A DNA stretch of 64,000 nucleotides from Rhizodiscina lignyota. Taxonomy: Eukaryota > Ascomycota > Dothideomycetes > Aulographales > Rhizodiscinaceae. Location: assembly GCA_010015805.1 (NCBI GenBank), contig ML978121.1, positions 1,364,001 to 1,428,000 of the forward strand, in the 5' to 3' direction. The position numbers and the translations under genes were made by a program. Numbering within the stretch: position 1 is the stretch's first letter; each line of letters starts with the position of its first letter. Shown here piece after piece: positions 20,296 through 31,063 of the stretch. The notes under the pieces are model-generated. The model was not told the DNA's origin, made no database searches, and saw only the letters and a list, made by a program, of their open reading frames with translations.

Positions 20296-23200
20296 ATGTC
20301 GATTTCACTCAACCCCTTCCGCTTGACAAAGCTGTATTCGGACACCAAGGCTTCTGCGGACCATGCAGTCAACAGAGACACCAGCAAGGCCGGCGATGAC
20401 CCGTATTTACATGACCTGGACAGGAGATTTGCGATTCAGAAGGAGAGGCTCGTCACGTGGGGACTAGAATGGAGTGATGAATCTAAGCATTTCGGTACAA
20501 TCGACGAGAGCTTTGCCAGAGCAGGATTGACCGAGAATGTTTCGAACGTCATGCGTAACATTGCAGCAACTATCACCGAAGCGGCCCATCTGGGGGAGAG
20601 GAATCCAGCCGCAACAATGTCTACGAAAGGCGAGGTCTCGAAGATGGCTGGATCCTGGCCCGCGACGGAGGAGCCAAGGAGACCACTGGATCCTGAAGGC
20701 AAGAAGAGATTCGAAGAGCTCTGCAAAGACTTGACAATGAGCATCGATACTCTGTACGATCTATCAAGAGCCAGGAGAGCAATGGTACAAGGCACCTATC
20801 CGCAATCGGCAGGCAACCTCAGTGCTACTAACTTGATCACTCCGGAGAAAATGACACTCCCACCGCCATTGTCCAAGGCTGTATTCTCAACGAGATCATA
20901 CAGCTCGTCTGGAGAGACGCTTGTGACTCCGACAAGGACCTCAACGGAGAAGACGGTCGCAGTTACTGATTTGCCGCAACCAATTGATCCGGCGGACTTG
21001 GTGTTGCCTCAGGAGCCACCGCCTTCATATGGGTCTTCTGGGAACCATTCCATACGCATGATTGGCCATTTGAAGCGGTCTGTGCCGACGAGTAGCTACT
21101 TCGCGAGCGCTGGCCAACGACGGGATATGGAGCCTGTAATGGTAGAATACTCTGCCTTCGACTCAGCATATCGTGATACGGGTGAGTTAATTCTTGACCC
21201 AAAAACTGTTTGTATTCCTGCTGACCCGTTTCACGTCATAAGGCGTTCATGTTCCGCCGACAGAGAAGCTGGATCAATTACTCGCTTATTTTGCAAAGTG
21301 CAATGCCCTCCCCGATCCAAGTATTAGCGGAACGCTGAACTGCCTCGGTTACTTCGATGACCTGGCCCACTCGCGGTATGGAATGGTCTATGAGCTACCT
21401 CGCTCGATTCGCTCCGGCATCTCAGACACCAGTAGGCCTAGGGACCTTAGGCCAACGAGCTTGCTCAGTTTGCTCCAGGCAACTTCGAAAACAGCGAGTC
21501 TAAGCAGCGGAAAGCCGTTCACGAACTCGATACCACCGCTCGAAGAGAGATTCAGAATGGCGCAGAGTATTGTGCGTTCTTTCAGCAAGCTGCATGAAGA
21601 CAATATTCTTCATCGGGATGTCAGCAGTAACAACATCATCCTTTTCACTAGAGCGCCAAAGAGCCCGACCTCCGGGCAAGAAGCCACGATGACGGAGAAA
21701 TATGATCTTCAGTCTCCGTACCTGTGTGCTTTTGACCTATTTTCAGAGTACAGAATTGCAGCAGAATCCGGTAATCGTTCGCAAGGAAATGTCAACATCT
21801 ACCAACACCCGGATGCGGTGCCTCATAGCAAGCAGTACAAGCAGGAATTCGACATGTACAGCCTGGGCCTGATCCTTCTGGAAATCGGGATGTGGCTTCC
21901 GATTTCAGACTTATTCAAACAGAAATACAGCCTCAAGGACTTCAGAAATAGAGTCGAGACGGTTTGGGTTCGAAAGCTGGCCGGCAAAGTTGGAACAGTA
22001 TACATGCAGGTCGTAAAGGACTGCTTGAGTGCGGCATCGCAAAGATTGACCGGATCAAGCAGCAAGGCCATGCTCTCTCAGATATACGCCAGGATACTCG
22101 GAAGACTCAGACGCTGCTGTCTTCTGGACGAGAGTGAACCGATCGAGACTCCAATATCCGATTCCATGCAGAACTCAGCTGCTCTGGAAGCCATGGTAAA
22201 GCAGGGTACAGGCATACCAATGGATAGCATCCAAAGAATCAGTCAATGGACTGGCGAGACTCCCCTGTTCGCGGAACCAGGCGTCACCGTAGAGTCGATG
22301 CAAGTGCCCACCTTGAATCTTGGCCTAATCTCCGAGCCCTTGGTATCAAAGTTTGATGGCAGCGGTGCTAGCAGACAAAGCAGTGTTACTTTCACAGACC
22401 AGCCAGGCCATCAACCGCACACTCTCCCTGTGCAAATTCCAGAAGGCGATGAAGATACATTGTCAAGAAGGGGCTCCCGAGCAAGCACGTCACCCCGCTT
22501 CAGCTTTGGGTTCGGCAGTCCTAAGCTTAGAAACGATGCCGACGATATTTCAATTAACTCAGTAGCAAGTAAATACAAGTCTGCTGCGAACACCATTCAA
22601 CGAGCTTGGAGGAACAGACGAGAAACTCCGAGCTTCAAAGAATTCAAGCGCAGAGTCACTGTTATCCAACAGGTCTGGCGCAAACGACGCAATAGCAGAC
22701 ACAACTCTACCTCTGGCAGTACGCTCAGCGAGACTGGGCAATCAAGCTACTATACCTCGACCGACATCTTGGCTTCACAGATCTACGATCAGCGCATACC
22801 AGGCGAGACGACGATCCGCATCACACCACAACCTCAAAAGCGCAAACTCCGCATTCAGCCTGTCAAGCTGCCTGCAGCGCAACTTGACGAATGGCACACT
22901 CAGCTCCTGCCTCGTCTTGAGAAGATTGTGAATCGCGCGCTAAGAGATTCGCCCGAAAGTGTCACGATGGATCTCCTTTGTGTTGGCGAGACTCTTGCAA
23001 AGGCAAAGCCGACCATATTCGTTACATGTTCGAGCACCTCTCGAGTCAAGAGTGCATTAACAAAGCGCTTCGTCTACAACACCGATGCATATGATCTAAA
23101 AGTTCGCCGAGGCAAGCTCCGCCGATCAAAGAGTGCCCGATCCGACGTTTTCCGGAGAGCGCCGGTAGCACACCGAAGCATGGCAAATGGCGAGATCATA

Positions 23201-24898
23201 ATCCCTCAAAATCCTTTCCACCAGACACGACCGCTGTGCGGAGCGAGTATCGGCGCATACGCTAACGGCAAGCACCTTCCTCCCGTGAGTTATGGCGGCG
23301 TTGTCATGCTTGATGGCGAACCGTACGGCATGACTGTACATCATCTTCTGGACGAGCCTAGCGAAGACGAGAGTGATGAGAATCTAGCGGATGTTGATGA
23401 AGAGAGCGGTTTCTTCGAAGAAGAGCAAGCAAGTCCAGGTGCAACGAGATCGAGTGGCAGAAATCCATGGCTTATGGGGATGAACAGTGCGCCAGGCATG
23501 GATATCAATGACGAAGATATGCATGATCTAGCTCTAGAGATCTCCGACGAGTCATCTGTTCCCTCAGATGCCGAAGACGATATCAGCCTATCTTCTGATG
23601 ATGATATTTCACTCGACGAAAGAGACCTTTCCTCTCAAGCGAGTACTGAAGGGGATCTCCAAGGCATCGACCCAACAAATCCAATGCACATCAAGAACCC
23701 CATCCTTGTAACACAGCCGGCCATCGATGACGTGGATCCTGAGTTCTTTCCGAACGACGAGTACCGTGATGAAGATCATCTCACGAGCCACGAACTCGGC
23801 ACCGTCCATGCGAGCAGCGGCATCCGGCGCTGGAACCGTAATGGCATTCTCCACGAGATCGACTGGGCATTGCTCAGACTTAAGGCTGATCGTCTTCAGC
23901 CCATCAATCTTGTCCAAGGCGGCCGCAAGTTTCTTCGCAACTCCCAGCGTGGCTCTCCTCTGCTGAACGGGACGAGTCACACCAGCCACAGGCCAGACGA
24001 CTCTGGATTCGGCACTGGTACGAACTCACCCAACCCGCTTCTTGAGGCCTCGGCAGCAAATCGCTTGACTCTCCGACCGAAGCTGCTGGAGCCCGTCAGT
24101 CGCTCACAGTCCTTTACCGCAGCTGATGACGAGTATCCGACGCGCATTGCGCCGTGTGCTAGCCTGGGGAGCCTACGCGTGCACTGTTTCGGTCGCACTT
24201 CTGGCCTCAAAGAAGGCATCATCGGCGCCGCAATGTCTTCAGTTCGAATCTATCGCCGGCGATCCTTCAGTCGCAGTTGGCATGTCCTCGGAGAGTTTGG
24301 TATGGGTGGTGATAGCGGCGCTTGGGTCATCGAAAACGACGGCGGCAGAGTCGTGGGACATGTGCTAGCGTGGTGCGAAAGGAACGGCGTGAGCTATTTC
24401 TGCCCTATGGAGGTACTCATGGAGGACGTTGTGAAGGCCCTCGGGGCCGACAGGATCGGCCTACCTGGAGGTGGAGACTGCGTCGTCGGCGAAGGACTGG
24501 AGCGGCGGAAGACGGACGAGGTGGTAGAGGAGCAGGCACAGGTCGGGGCAGAAAAGACCAGGTACAGTCAAGGGGAAGACGACTTGCAATTCACTGTCAA
24601 TGGACTTGGACTGGAGGAGCTGGAGCTAAGCGAGAAGCCGGGTGGCGTGATTCTGGGCGTTGAACCAGTGCCGGCTTTGAGGCATGATACCCCAATGGCG
24701 GATCGTGGTGGTCGGAGAGGGAGTAAGACCAAGCGCGACAGCATTCCAACTCCCGTCGACGATGATTGTGACAGGGTCTACCGGAGCAACAACGCGAAGG
24801 TTTTGGCACTTCCACAAGGTCCTGAGATGACGGGTAGTCCAAGAAGGATAGACGCAACTGTTGCGGTTGATAGAGCGCCGCCGAGGCTGTTTGCTTGA
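20296..24898 (+). CDS. Large composite protein: N-terminal helical domain, kinase-like domain, IQ motifs, trypsin-like protease
   Basis: Two exons, 20296..21181 and 21243..24898 (1513 aa from the first in-frame ATG). The N-terminal part is helical (DLDRRFAIQKERLVTWGLEW, then TENVSNVMRNIAATITEAA) and resembles HeLo-like domains; this is tentative. A protein-kinase-like region follows: the catalytic loop HRDVSSNN starts at residue 419 (21611), a DLF in place of DFG is at residue 460, and EFDMYSLGLILLEIG comes next. Two IQ-like motifs (AANTIQRAWRNRR and TVIQQVWRKRR) lie near 740-775. The C-terminal part is a trypsin-like protease domain with His995/996 in TVHH, Asp1169 in IDWALL and Ser1320 in GGDSGAW, so a full triad is present. 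An acidic insert (about 1010-1100) separates His from Asp. The combination suggests a regulated cytosolic protease; the substrate is unknown. The 5' end is uncertain. Confidence 0.8.
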
Positions 24899-25440
24899 AG
24901 TTGTAAGCTTGACTTTGTACTACACTATTGGACATGTCAGTATCATAGCAAATTTCATTAGTTGGAGAATTTGTCTGCTCAGTTCTTTGATTTTGGAGTC
25001 TCAGACGAGCATACCTCAACATAGCTGGTAGCAGTCGCCGGTATGAGACTGCCTGCCAACTCCGGACAATTTGGTGTTGCAAGTTAGTGCGACATTGCGC
25101 AGAGCTGATATGGGAACGTCAGATATTCCTTCCTTGATCACTGTCGTTTCATGCCTCAAAATTACCTGAGATGTGAAAAGCAAAAAACATACTTCTGATT
25201 CATTCTCTTCGCAGAGGAAACGCAAGGCGGGATAAAAACTAGCTCGTTGGGATGTGGCCATCATTATGACGGAACGAGATGGTGTAGAGACTCTCTCCTG
25301 CTGACCAACCCTTAGGTTTACAAAGGGCAAGAAGTAAGTGTCTGTGTATACCCTTTTAGCTTGAGCCACGCTAAACAATAAATAAACGATGGCGCCCAGA
25401 ATAAGGTACAGACAATCGATGCAACTGACGATGAATTCAG
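24899..25440. other. Intergenic region, nothing recognised
   Basis: About 540 bp between the composite gene and the recombinase relic. Minus-strand frames of up to 161 aa carry no motif. Confidence 0.4.
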
Positions 25441-26128
25441 CACCTCTTGTGTACTCTGATGGCTGCTCATCCACGCTATACGGACAAAGGCTGTTGCGCA
25501 TTCCTCGTTTGAATTATTGCTCGAGGACCTCCGAAGCCAACAAGACAAGCAAGATCCTCGCAAAATACGGCGATGAGCCAGTGTTGCGAGCTATGACAAG
25601 TGGGGGTAGGGGGTTAGATCTAGCAAAGCCGGCGAAGAGCTAAGTTGTGCTGTACGCAGTCAGAAAGGCGGCTGCGGCGAACGGAATGAACCCCAACGAG
25701 TTTATCTCGCATGATATTCGAAGGGCTACAGTACTGGAGATGGCTTACGGAGGTGGAGACAACGTATCCATAGAAGCCGCAGCATGTCTTCTCGGCCACA
25801 AAACAAAGTCTGTAAATTCGACATGGTGAGTAAAGTGGCTGGCTCGATGCGAGATACATACAACAAGAGATTGAAACGGAAAGCACCAATCGACGAATTT
25901 GGGTGGAACAGGCGAAAGAGATCAAACCTGCAGGCCAATGATTCACGGATGGATGCCACCACCGAGACTGCGGCCTTCGAAAATACTGAGGATTGGACTT
26001 CCGGGGTGTCCAATCTTGTCAGAGACTTGCAGACAGATACCGATGATCACCCTGCTGCTTTCGAAGATGTTCGAGAGTTCAGGAGAGTTGACGGCATTAC
26101 TGAAGGCTTAGTAAGAGATGTGTTGTAG
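25440..26128 (+). pseudogene. Degenerate tyrosine recombinase (Crypton-like)
   Basis: Plus-strand pieces in different frames recall a fungal tyrosine recombinase C-terminal domain. They are LLIHAIRTKAVAHSSFELLLEDLRSQQ (about 25460-25545), then NEFISHDIRRATVLEMAYGGG and AACLLGHKTKS (about 25696-25815), and a basic tail VSKVAGSMRDTYNKRLKRK (about 25825-25885). HDIRR matches the catalytic H-x-x-R box and LGHKT the second H box of the family. The frame changes between pieces and stops intervene, so it does not encode one intact protein. The N-terminal half, with the first catalytic Arg, is not seen. Cryptons and Starship captains both use such enzymes; the pieces look closer to Crypton-type proteins. 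No element ends were found. Confidence 0.5.
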
Positions 26129-26284
26129 GTTTTGTTTATTAGAATCACATAGCTGAAATGCATAGGACTTGTACTAAGGAAGATGCTTTGCACTCTAATA
26201 GCTAGATTGATTCTAGCCATACACTGGCTCTCTTGTCATGCTCCGCCGCCTCACTTATGGCGCTAAACCGCCATCTACTCTCCA

Positions 26285-27760
26285 TCAACCTCCGCTTAAG
26301 CATGATTTTCGAAGATCTTCCGTCAACGCTTTCAAGCCTTGCTCCATATCATGGTCGATTAACACTTTCTTCAGTGCGCTGCACGTGTAGGATCCATCGC
26401 ACTCGCTCTCGGGTATATTGTAGAGATGCTCATCAATGCCACACAGCGTGAGCTTCTCCAGCTGCATCGCGCTGTACATGTATTGTACGCAGGGGAAGAA
26501 AGAACCAGCGACTGCCAAACGTGTCAATTTGACCTGTCGAAGCGATAACCTACAATTGGAGAGGAATTGTACGATTGTCGACGGCTTAAAGAAATGAGTG
26601 CGACGATGCGAAGGGTCCCAGAAGCCATACAGTGTCCAACTGGTGAGCTCCTCGAACTTCGCCTTGGACGCCATCTCATCGAAAAATCGGAGATCCTGCG
26701 CTGTACCGAGCAACATGCAGAGAGACCACAGATTCTCCGAAAAAGTAAGGAGCCGAACGAGCGCCTCTGAATCCGCGCCAACAGAGATGGATATAGTGAG
26801 GTCTTGCAACACCATCAGGCGCTCTCGAAGTATCCGATGCTGGTCTGTAGGCACCCATAGAGCATCCGACGGATAAAATATGCGCCAGAATGAAGCGAGA
26901 TGTAATTGTTTGATGCTGACTTTGAGCGTCACGATCAAAGCAATGACGAATTCGGCCATGAGACGCGGTTGCATCTCGGTGGCATGGCAGAAGAGTTTTG
27001 GCCACTCATTATCAATGTTCCAGTCGCCGTATCCTTCATGACTTGTTGGTTTGTTCCATTCCGCGAAGCCTAGAAGAGAAGCCTCTGACGGCTCTTCAAG
27101 GCCATCACCATCTTCAGAACTGATCTCGCTGTCGAAGTCGGAATCGTCGTCCTCTTCATGCTCGAAATCTGGAAAGTAGGGTTTCCCACCAGTCCTGTCG
27201 ACCTCACCAATGTCATGTACGTCCTCATCACAGAGGATTAAGATGTCTCCAGCTAAGTTACAGAGCTGACGGAGATCAGTTGGCGACGGTTCTCTGGTTT
27301 GAAGCATAACGGAGTTTGGCAAGTTGTCTATAGCGGAAGCTAACATCCTTATGTTTGACGCCGTGGCTTTTAGCCAGTTTTGATCATGCCAGTACTTCAA
27401 GAAGTTGGTGACATCGATCATTGAAGCAAGTTGGGCTCCATAGCATCTCGCCAACGAATCCGCAGTAACATCTTCCTCTGAGAAGTTAAGACAGTAGCCC
27501 ACCAACTGTATGCTCAGCACATATTTGCGGAATGTCTGATGGCGAGAGATATCGATAATTTGGTCAAGGCTTCGCTTGATGTAAATGAAGACGAGCCTGT
27601 CTGTGAAGAAGTGTTCGCCAACTGCATGCAGAGTTTTCGCGTTCAGGTCTCGACAAGTCAGTCGGAGGTTGAGAATATCTTTCCAGCCTCTGACGTCTTC
27701 TGTAATGTAGTCGATAGTGATTTCAACGATTTCTTCCGGCAGTGAAGTGATTGGTGCCAT
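26285..27760 (-). CDS. F-box protein, member 1 of a local pair
   Basis: Single exon, 491 aa. Residues about 5-50 form an F-box-like start (ITSLPEEIVEITIDYI, then LNLRLTCRDLNAKTLHAVGEHFF), the part expected to bind Skp1 in an SCF ubiquitin ligase. An acidic low-complexity stretch (EHEEDDDSDFDSEISSEDGDG) lies near 205-230. The C-terminal half is Leu-rich and irregular, as in fungal F-box proteins that recognise unknown targets. The protein matches the gene at 34936 along most of its length (GERFF/GEHFF, HETFRNHV/HQTFRKYV, and a C-terminal FLSNCRLSLRQVKL-type segment), so the two are paralogs in opposite orientation. No metabolic context is evident. Confidence 0.75.
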   Translation of the reverse strand: MAPITSLPEEIVEITIDYITEDVRGWKDILNLRLTCRDLNAKTLHAVGEHFFTDRLVFIYIKRSLDQIIDISRHQTFRKYVLSIQLVGYCLNFSEEDVTADSLARCYGAQLASMIDVTNFLKYWHDQNWLKATASNIRMLASAIDNLPNSVMLQTREPSPTDLRQLCNLAGDILILCDEDVHDIGEVDRTGGKPYFPDFEHEEDDDSDFDSEISSEDGDGLEEPSEASLLGFAEWNKPTSHEGYGDWNIDNEWPKLFCHATEMQPRLMAEFVIALIVTLKVSIKQLHLASFWRIFYPSDALWVPTDQHRILRERLMVLQDLTISISVGADSEALVRLLTFSENLWSLCMLLGTAQDLRFFDEMASKAKFEELTSWTLYGFWDPSHRRTHFFKPSTIVQFLSNCRLSLRQVKLTRLAVAGSFFPCVQYMYSAMQLEKLTLCGIDEHLYNIPESECDGSYTCSALKKVLIDHDMEQGLKALTEDLRKSCLSGG

Positions 27761-28540
27761 AGTCCCTCTTGAAAATCAAGTATTCCGACTGAGGTGTGCG
27801 CTTTGAGAGTTTGTGAAGGGAAGAAATCTTTCGAACGTAGAACAAAATAGCAGCCGAGATTGTGCACCAAGGAAAATAGGCAGAAATAAACTGCATTCAG
27901 GTGCGACTGTGAATCTTGCGAGAGTTCCAGTGTGGACCTTGACATGACGAGTAAATTGTTTGAGGAAGGAGCGTAAGTTGGGTAAGGGAGGAGATTACGA
28001 GGTGTGCCTTCGTACCGCAGTACGGATGTCTGCAGTTGCAACTCTATTGTAAGTTCATGCATCAGGCCTACTATCTTACCTCTCGTCCTTGAGCTCGATT
28101 GGCGCTTGACCACTGAGCAAGAAGTTCTTGATTCCAAGTGGAGCTTGAAGTCAGATAGACGAGATGATATTCTACTAGGCTCAAAGCGGTTAGCTCATCA
28201 TGAAAGCTCCTCAGTTCACATTTCTATCATGAATCCTGACAGAAAATAATCAGATACAGTATGCTCAATTGACATTGATAACTCCTTTTCGCCTCTCTTT
28301 TATGTCAATAGACTGTTTAAGCATTACTTTTGAAAAGTAAGCCTCGCAATACATCAGCGTATACCTCCATTTCAACTTGGCAAATAAGTTCCTTGACCTG
28401 GTCGATATCTATGACATTCTTTTCAATCTATCAAGGAAGGCTCATAAGCTTGCTTCTGTGATATCCCCCAATCAAGATCGTGGGCTCTCCGGCCGGCAAG
28501 TTCTAACTCAGTGCGCACTTCCAGCAGCTCTAGACTTACT
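27761..28540. other. Intergenic region, nothing recognised
   Basis: About 0.8 kb between the F-box gene start and the methyltransferase relic. Open frames are short and motif-free. Confidence 0.45.
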
Positions 28541-28816
28541 ATGCTTCCTTGGAGTCGAGGATAAGCTGCAGATTCTTCCTTGGCGGGACCAAGGCACTTT
28601 GGCTTTTACGGGAGAGAAGGAGAGTGGCCATGGCCGATTGACAAAGCTCTGAGAGCAATGGAGGACTGTTTGTTCGATGCACTGGATCTGCAAGAAGGCG
28701 CAAAAGTTCTAGATGCTGGCTGTGGTCATGGGCATGTCGCACTCCACGGTGCACAGCGAGGACTAGTCATTGGTATTGGAGCAGAGAGGACTCGACACCT
28801 GGCCCAGGGAGAGTAA
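28541..28816 (+). pseudogene. Truncated SAM-dependent methyltransferase pseudogene
   Basis: The reading HFGFYGREGEWPWPIDKALRAMEDCLFDALDL leads into KVLDAGCGHGHVALHGAQRG (about 28700-28760), the glycine-rich S-adenosylmethionine-binding motif I of class I methyltransferases. Just upstream, a different frame encodes RFFLGGTK, which normally joins directly to HFGFY in this family, so a one-base frameshift lies near 28583. The frame ends about 20 codons after motif I, so the rest of the catalytic domain (usually another 150-200 aa) is absent. The relic resembles fungal small-molecule or sterol-type methyltransferases. It sits alone, with no biosynthetic genes beside it. Confidence 0.6.
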
Positions 28817-29314
28817 GAGCTTTGTTAAAGAAGGGGGGAGTTTGGATGGAAACTAAAGTAATAAGCAGAATTACGTTACAGTATCTTTATCTTACTTTAA
28901 TGATATTGTGATGGTGCAGAAACCAGATTGAGTATTTTTTGTGCTTATTTGGGTTGTGTTCCCTAAATAGGATGCTCAGTTTCCAGTGAACTGCTCAGAA
29001 CAAAATCTCTTATCAGTTCGGCCACAGGGAAACTAAGTTTGTTAGTGCAGACTCTCAAATCTTGCAACTGTATGTGAGTTAAGGCTCGCTCCCTTAACGA
29101 ATTGCAGATGGTATAAAGCGGTGGGCCTTCAGCGCGATACGCTAAGCTTCTTTAGGACTAGACTGTATGCGTCCTTGGCGTAGCGTAGCCCCGCTGCAGT
29201 AGGAAAACGCGAATTAAAACGCGACTTCTTCTTTTCACCTCACAACTTCGATCTTGCACACCTCACGCAAACACCTCTCACACGTGTGACAGCACTCCCA
29301 AGAGATCAGTCGCA
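28817..29314. other. Intergenic region upstream of SAP18
   Basis: About 500 bp. The distal part is AT-rich; the last 100 bp before the ATG is pyrimidine-rich and contains CACACGTGTGACAG, a perfect CACACGTGTG palindrome with an E-box core at about 29280-29289. Confidence 0.45.
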
Positions 29315-30436
29315 ATGGCGCGTGCACCAAGGAAGCTGGCATGTTAAATTACTTTCGTCTCACCTGATGAATTAACACTTTACCACAATTTCATTATTTA
29401 GACCTACCCTAACAATCTTGGTCTGGGCCTGGGCCATCCCAATCGCGGCAAACACAATCAGTACAAACGAACCGGCCGTCGTCCTCCTACCTGGCCTGGC
29501 CCGCCAGCCGACAAGAATACCGACGATACGGGACAAGCCTCGCCAGTTCCCGACAATACTGAAAGCATCGAACCCGTAGCAGCAACCTTGGCAATCGTTG
29601 AAGGCGGCCATACTGAGCTTGAATTGCCTGTCAACAACAACCGCCTCAACAATTCCTTCGTCGTTATGGCCGCCAAGCAAGTCGATCGTCAGGCTACGAC
29701 TCCTTTCCTTCTCAAGCTCTTCTACCGCGCCTCGGCCTACCACAATCAATCAGAGTTCCTCCCTTCCTCCCCGACCCCAGCGCACCTTCAGATCTACACC
29801 TGGCCGACATGCTCTCTTCGTGAACTTACGCATCTCCTCACGACGGCACTCCCCTCACTCCTCCCCGATCCTGTCGTCGGCACACGTCTCACATACCGAC
29901 TCTTCTTCCCAGACATGAAGGACTTCACACATGGTGGCCGTGCTCGCTACACGAGCAAAGAACTTGGCAGTGTGGTTGTCGGCGAGGACCTGGAGTCCAC
30001 GGGAGACGCAGAGGAAGGCACGAACGGCGCGACAAAGGCGGCAAAGAATCTCTCAGGAGATGCGGACAAGACCCTTCAGGACGTGCGGTTCGTGATCGGA
30101 GACTACGTCGCGGTGTCTATTTGGGCACCATTGCCGAATGGCGAGGTCGCTCCCGTGCCGTCACTGACTGTATCGGCGTCGGGAAGAGGCGGTGCCCCGC
30201 CATCATATCGAGATCGAGACGGGAGGGAGAGGGAGCGGAGCGGAATTCTGGGACCGCCGCGTGAGAATGGCTATGGCGGTGGTGGCTACGGTCGCCCGCG
30301 CGGTGGCAGATATGGCGGCAGCGGCAGTGGCGACTTCGGAAGCAGCGCAGTTCCACCGGGCGAGTGGCGCAGGGGAGACATGCCACCAGGCCCAGGTGGC
30401 TACGGACGAGGCAGGACGAGAGGCAGAGGATGGTGA
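29315..30436 (+). CDS. SAP18: SAP18-like protein (histone deacetylase complex / splicing-associated)
   Basis: Two exons, 29315..29338 and 29402..30436 (352 aa). The SAP18 domain covers about residues 95-235: VDRQATTPFLLKLFYRASAYH, HLQIYTWPTCSLRELTHLLTTALPSLL, then GTRLTYRLFFPD, YTSKELGSVVVGEDLE and RFVIGDYVAVSIW. The C-terminus is rich in RGG/GYGR repeats, which implies RNA binding. In animals SAP18 joins the Sin3-HDAC and ASAP complexes; the fungal role is less clear. The first intron appears to be a GC-AG intron (donor CTG|GCATGT, acceptor TTATTTAG). It is the only way I found to connect an upstream ATG (MARAPRKL) to the long open frame, which has no ATG before the SAP18 domain. No standard GT donor gives an open frame. 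Confidence 0.85.
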
Positions 30437-31063
30437 TGCCATAAGCAATGGCAGATAGCTCAAACAAGTGAGCACAGTATTGGGGACAGTATAGATTATC
30501 ACAAACGTCCACCACGGCGCTATCAAGCGATCACTGACAAATAGAAATGGAAATATCAGTGCACTCTCATGACTTGGTTAACGAGACCCCGGACTAAAGA
30601 AACGTGACTCTCGATCAATAGCCGATTCTGACTCTGTACTCGTGCACATAATGACTTGATATCATGTGAATCGCCCTGCCAAGAGTAACATAAGAAGGCC
30701 TTCGTGAGATGCAATGCCACCTGCAATTCCGTGCGCAAAGTCCAAGTAGAACGGCTTGACGAAATTAAACTGGCTCTGAATAACGTATTTAGTTACATCT
30801 GCGTTGTCGTTATGGATCTTTCTCCTTAGAATCTGCCAGGCAGTCGAGGTTAAATACAGCGACATCGACGGTGCTCGGATTGGCTGAGGACGTGATGGAT
30901 CATGGTGGTTGTCCCGTTTCCCAGCCAACGGCTCCAACAACACAACATCTTCTGCCACATCATCATTTACTCTAGCCACAGTATTTTCTCAAAGTCATGA
31001 AACCCATATCTACTGTTCACGTATATCGTTATCTGTAATTTTGCTCTTGACGAAATTGCTAAA
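30437..31063. other. Intergenic region, nothing recognised
   Basis: About 630 bp between the SAP18 stop and the next ATG. No gene or clear element. Confidence 0.45.
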
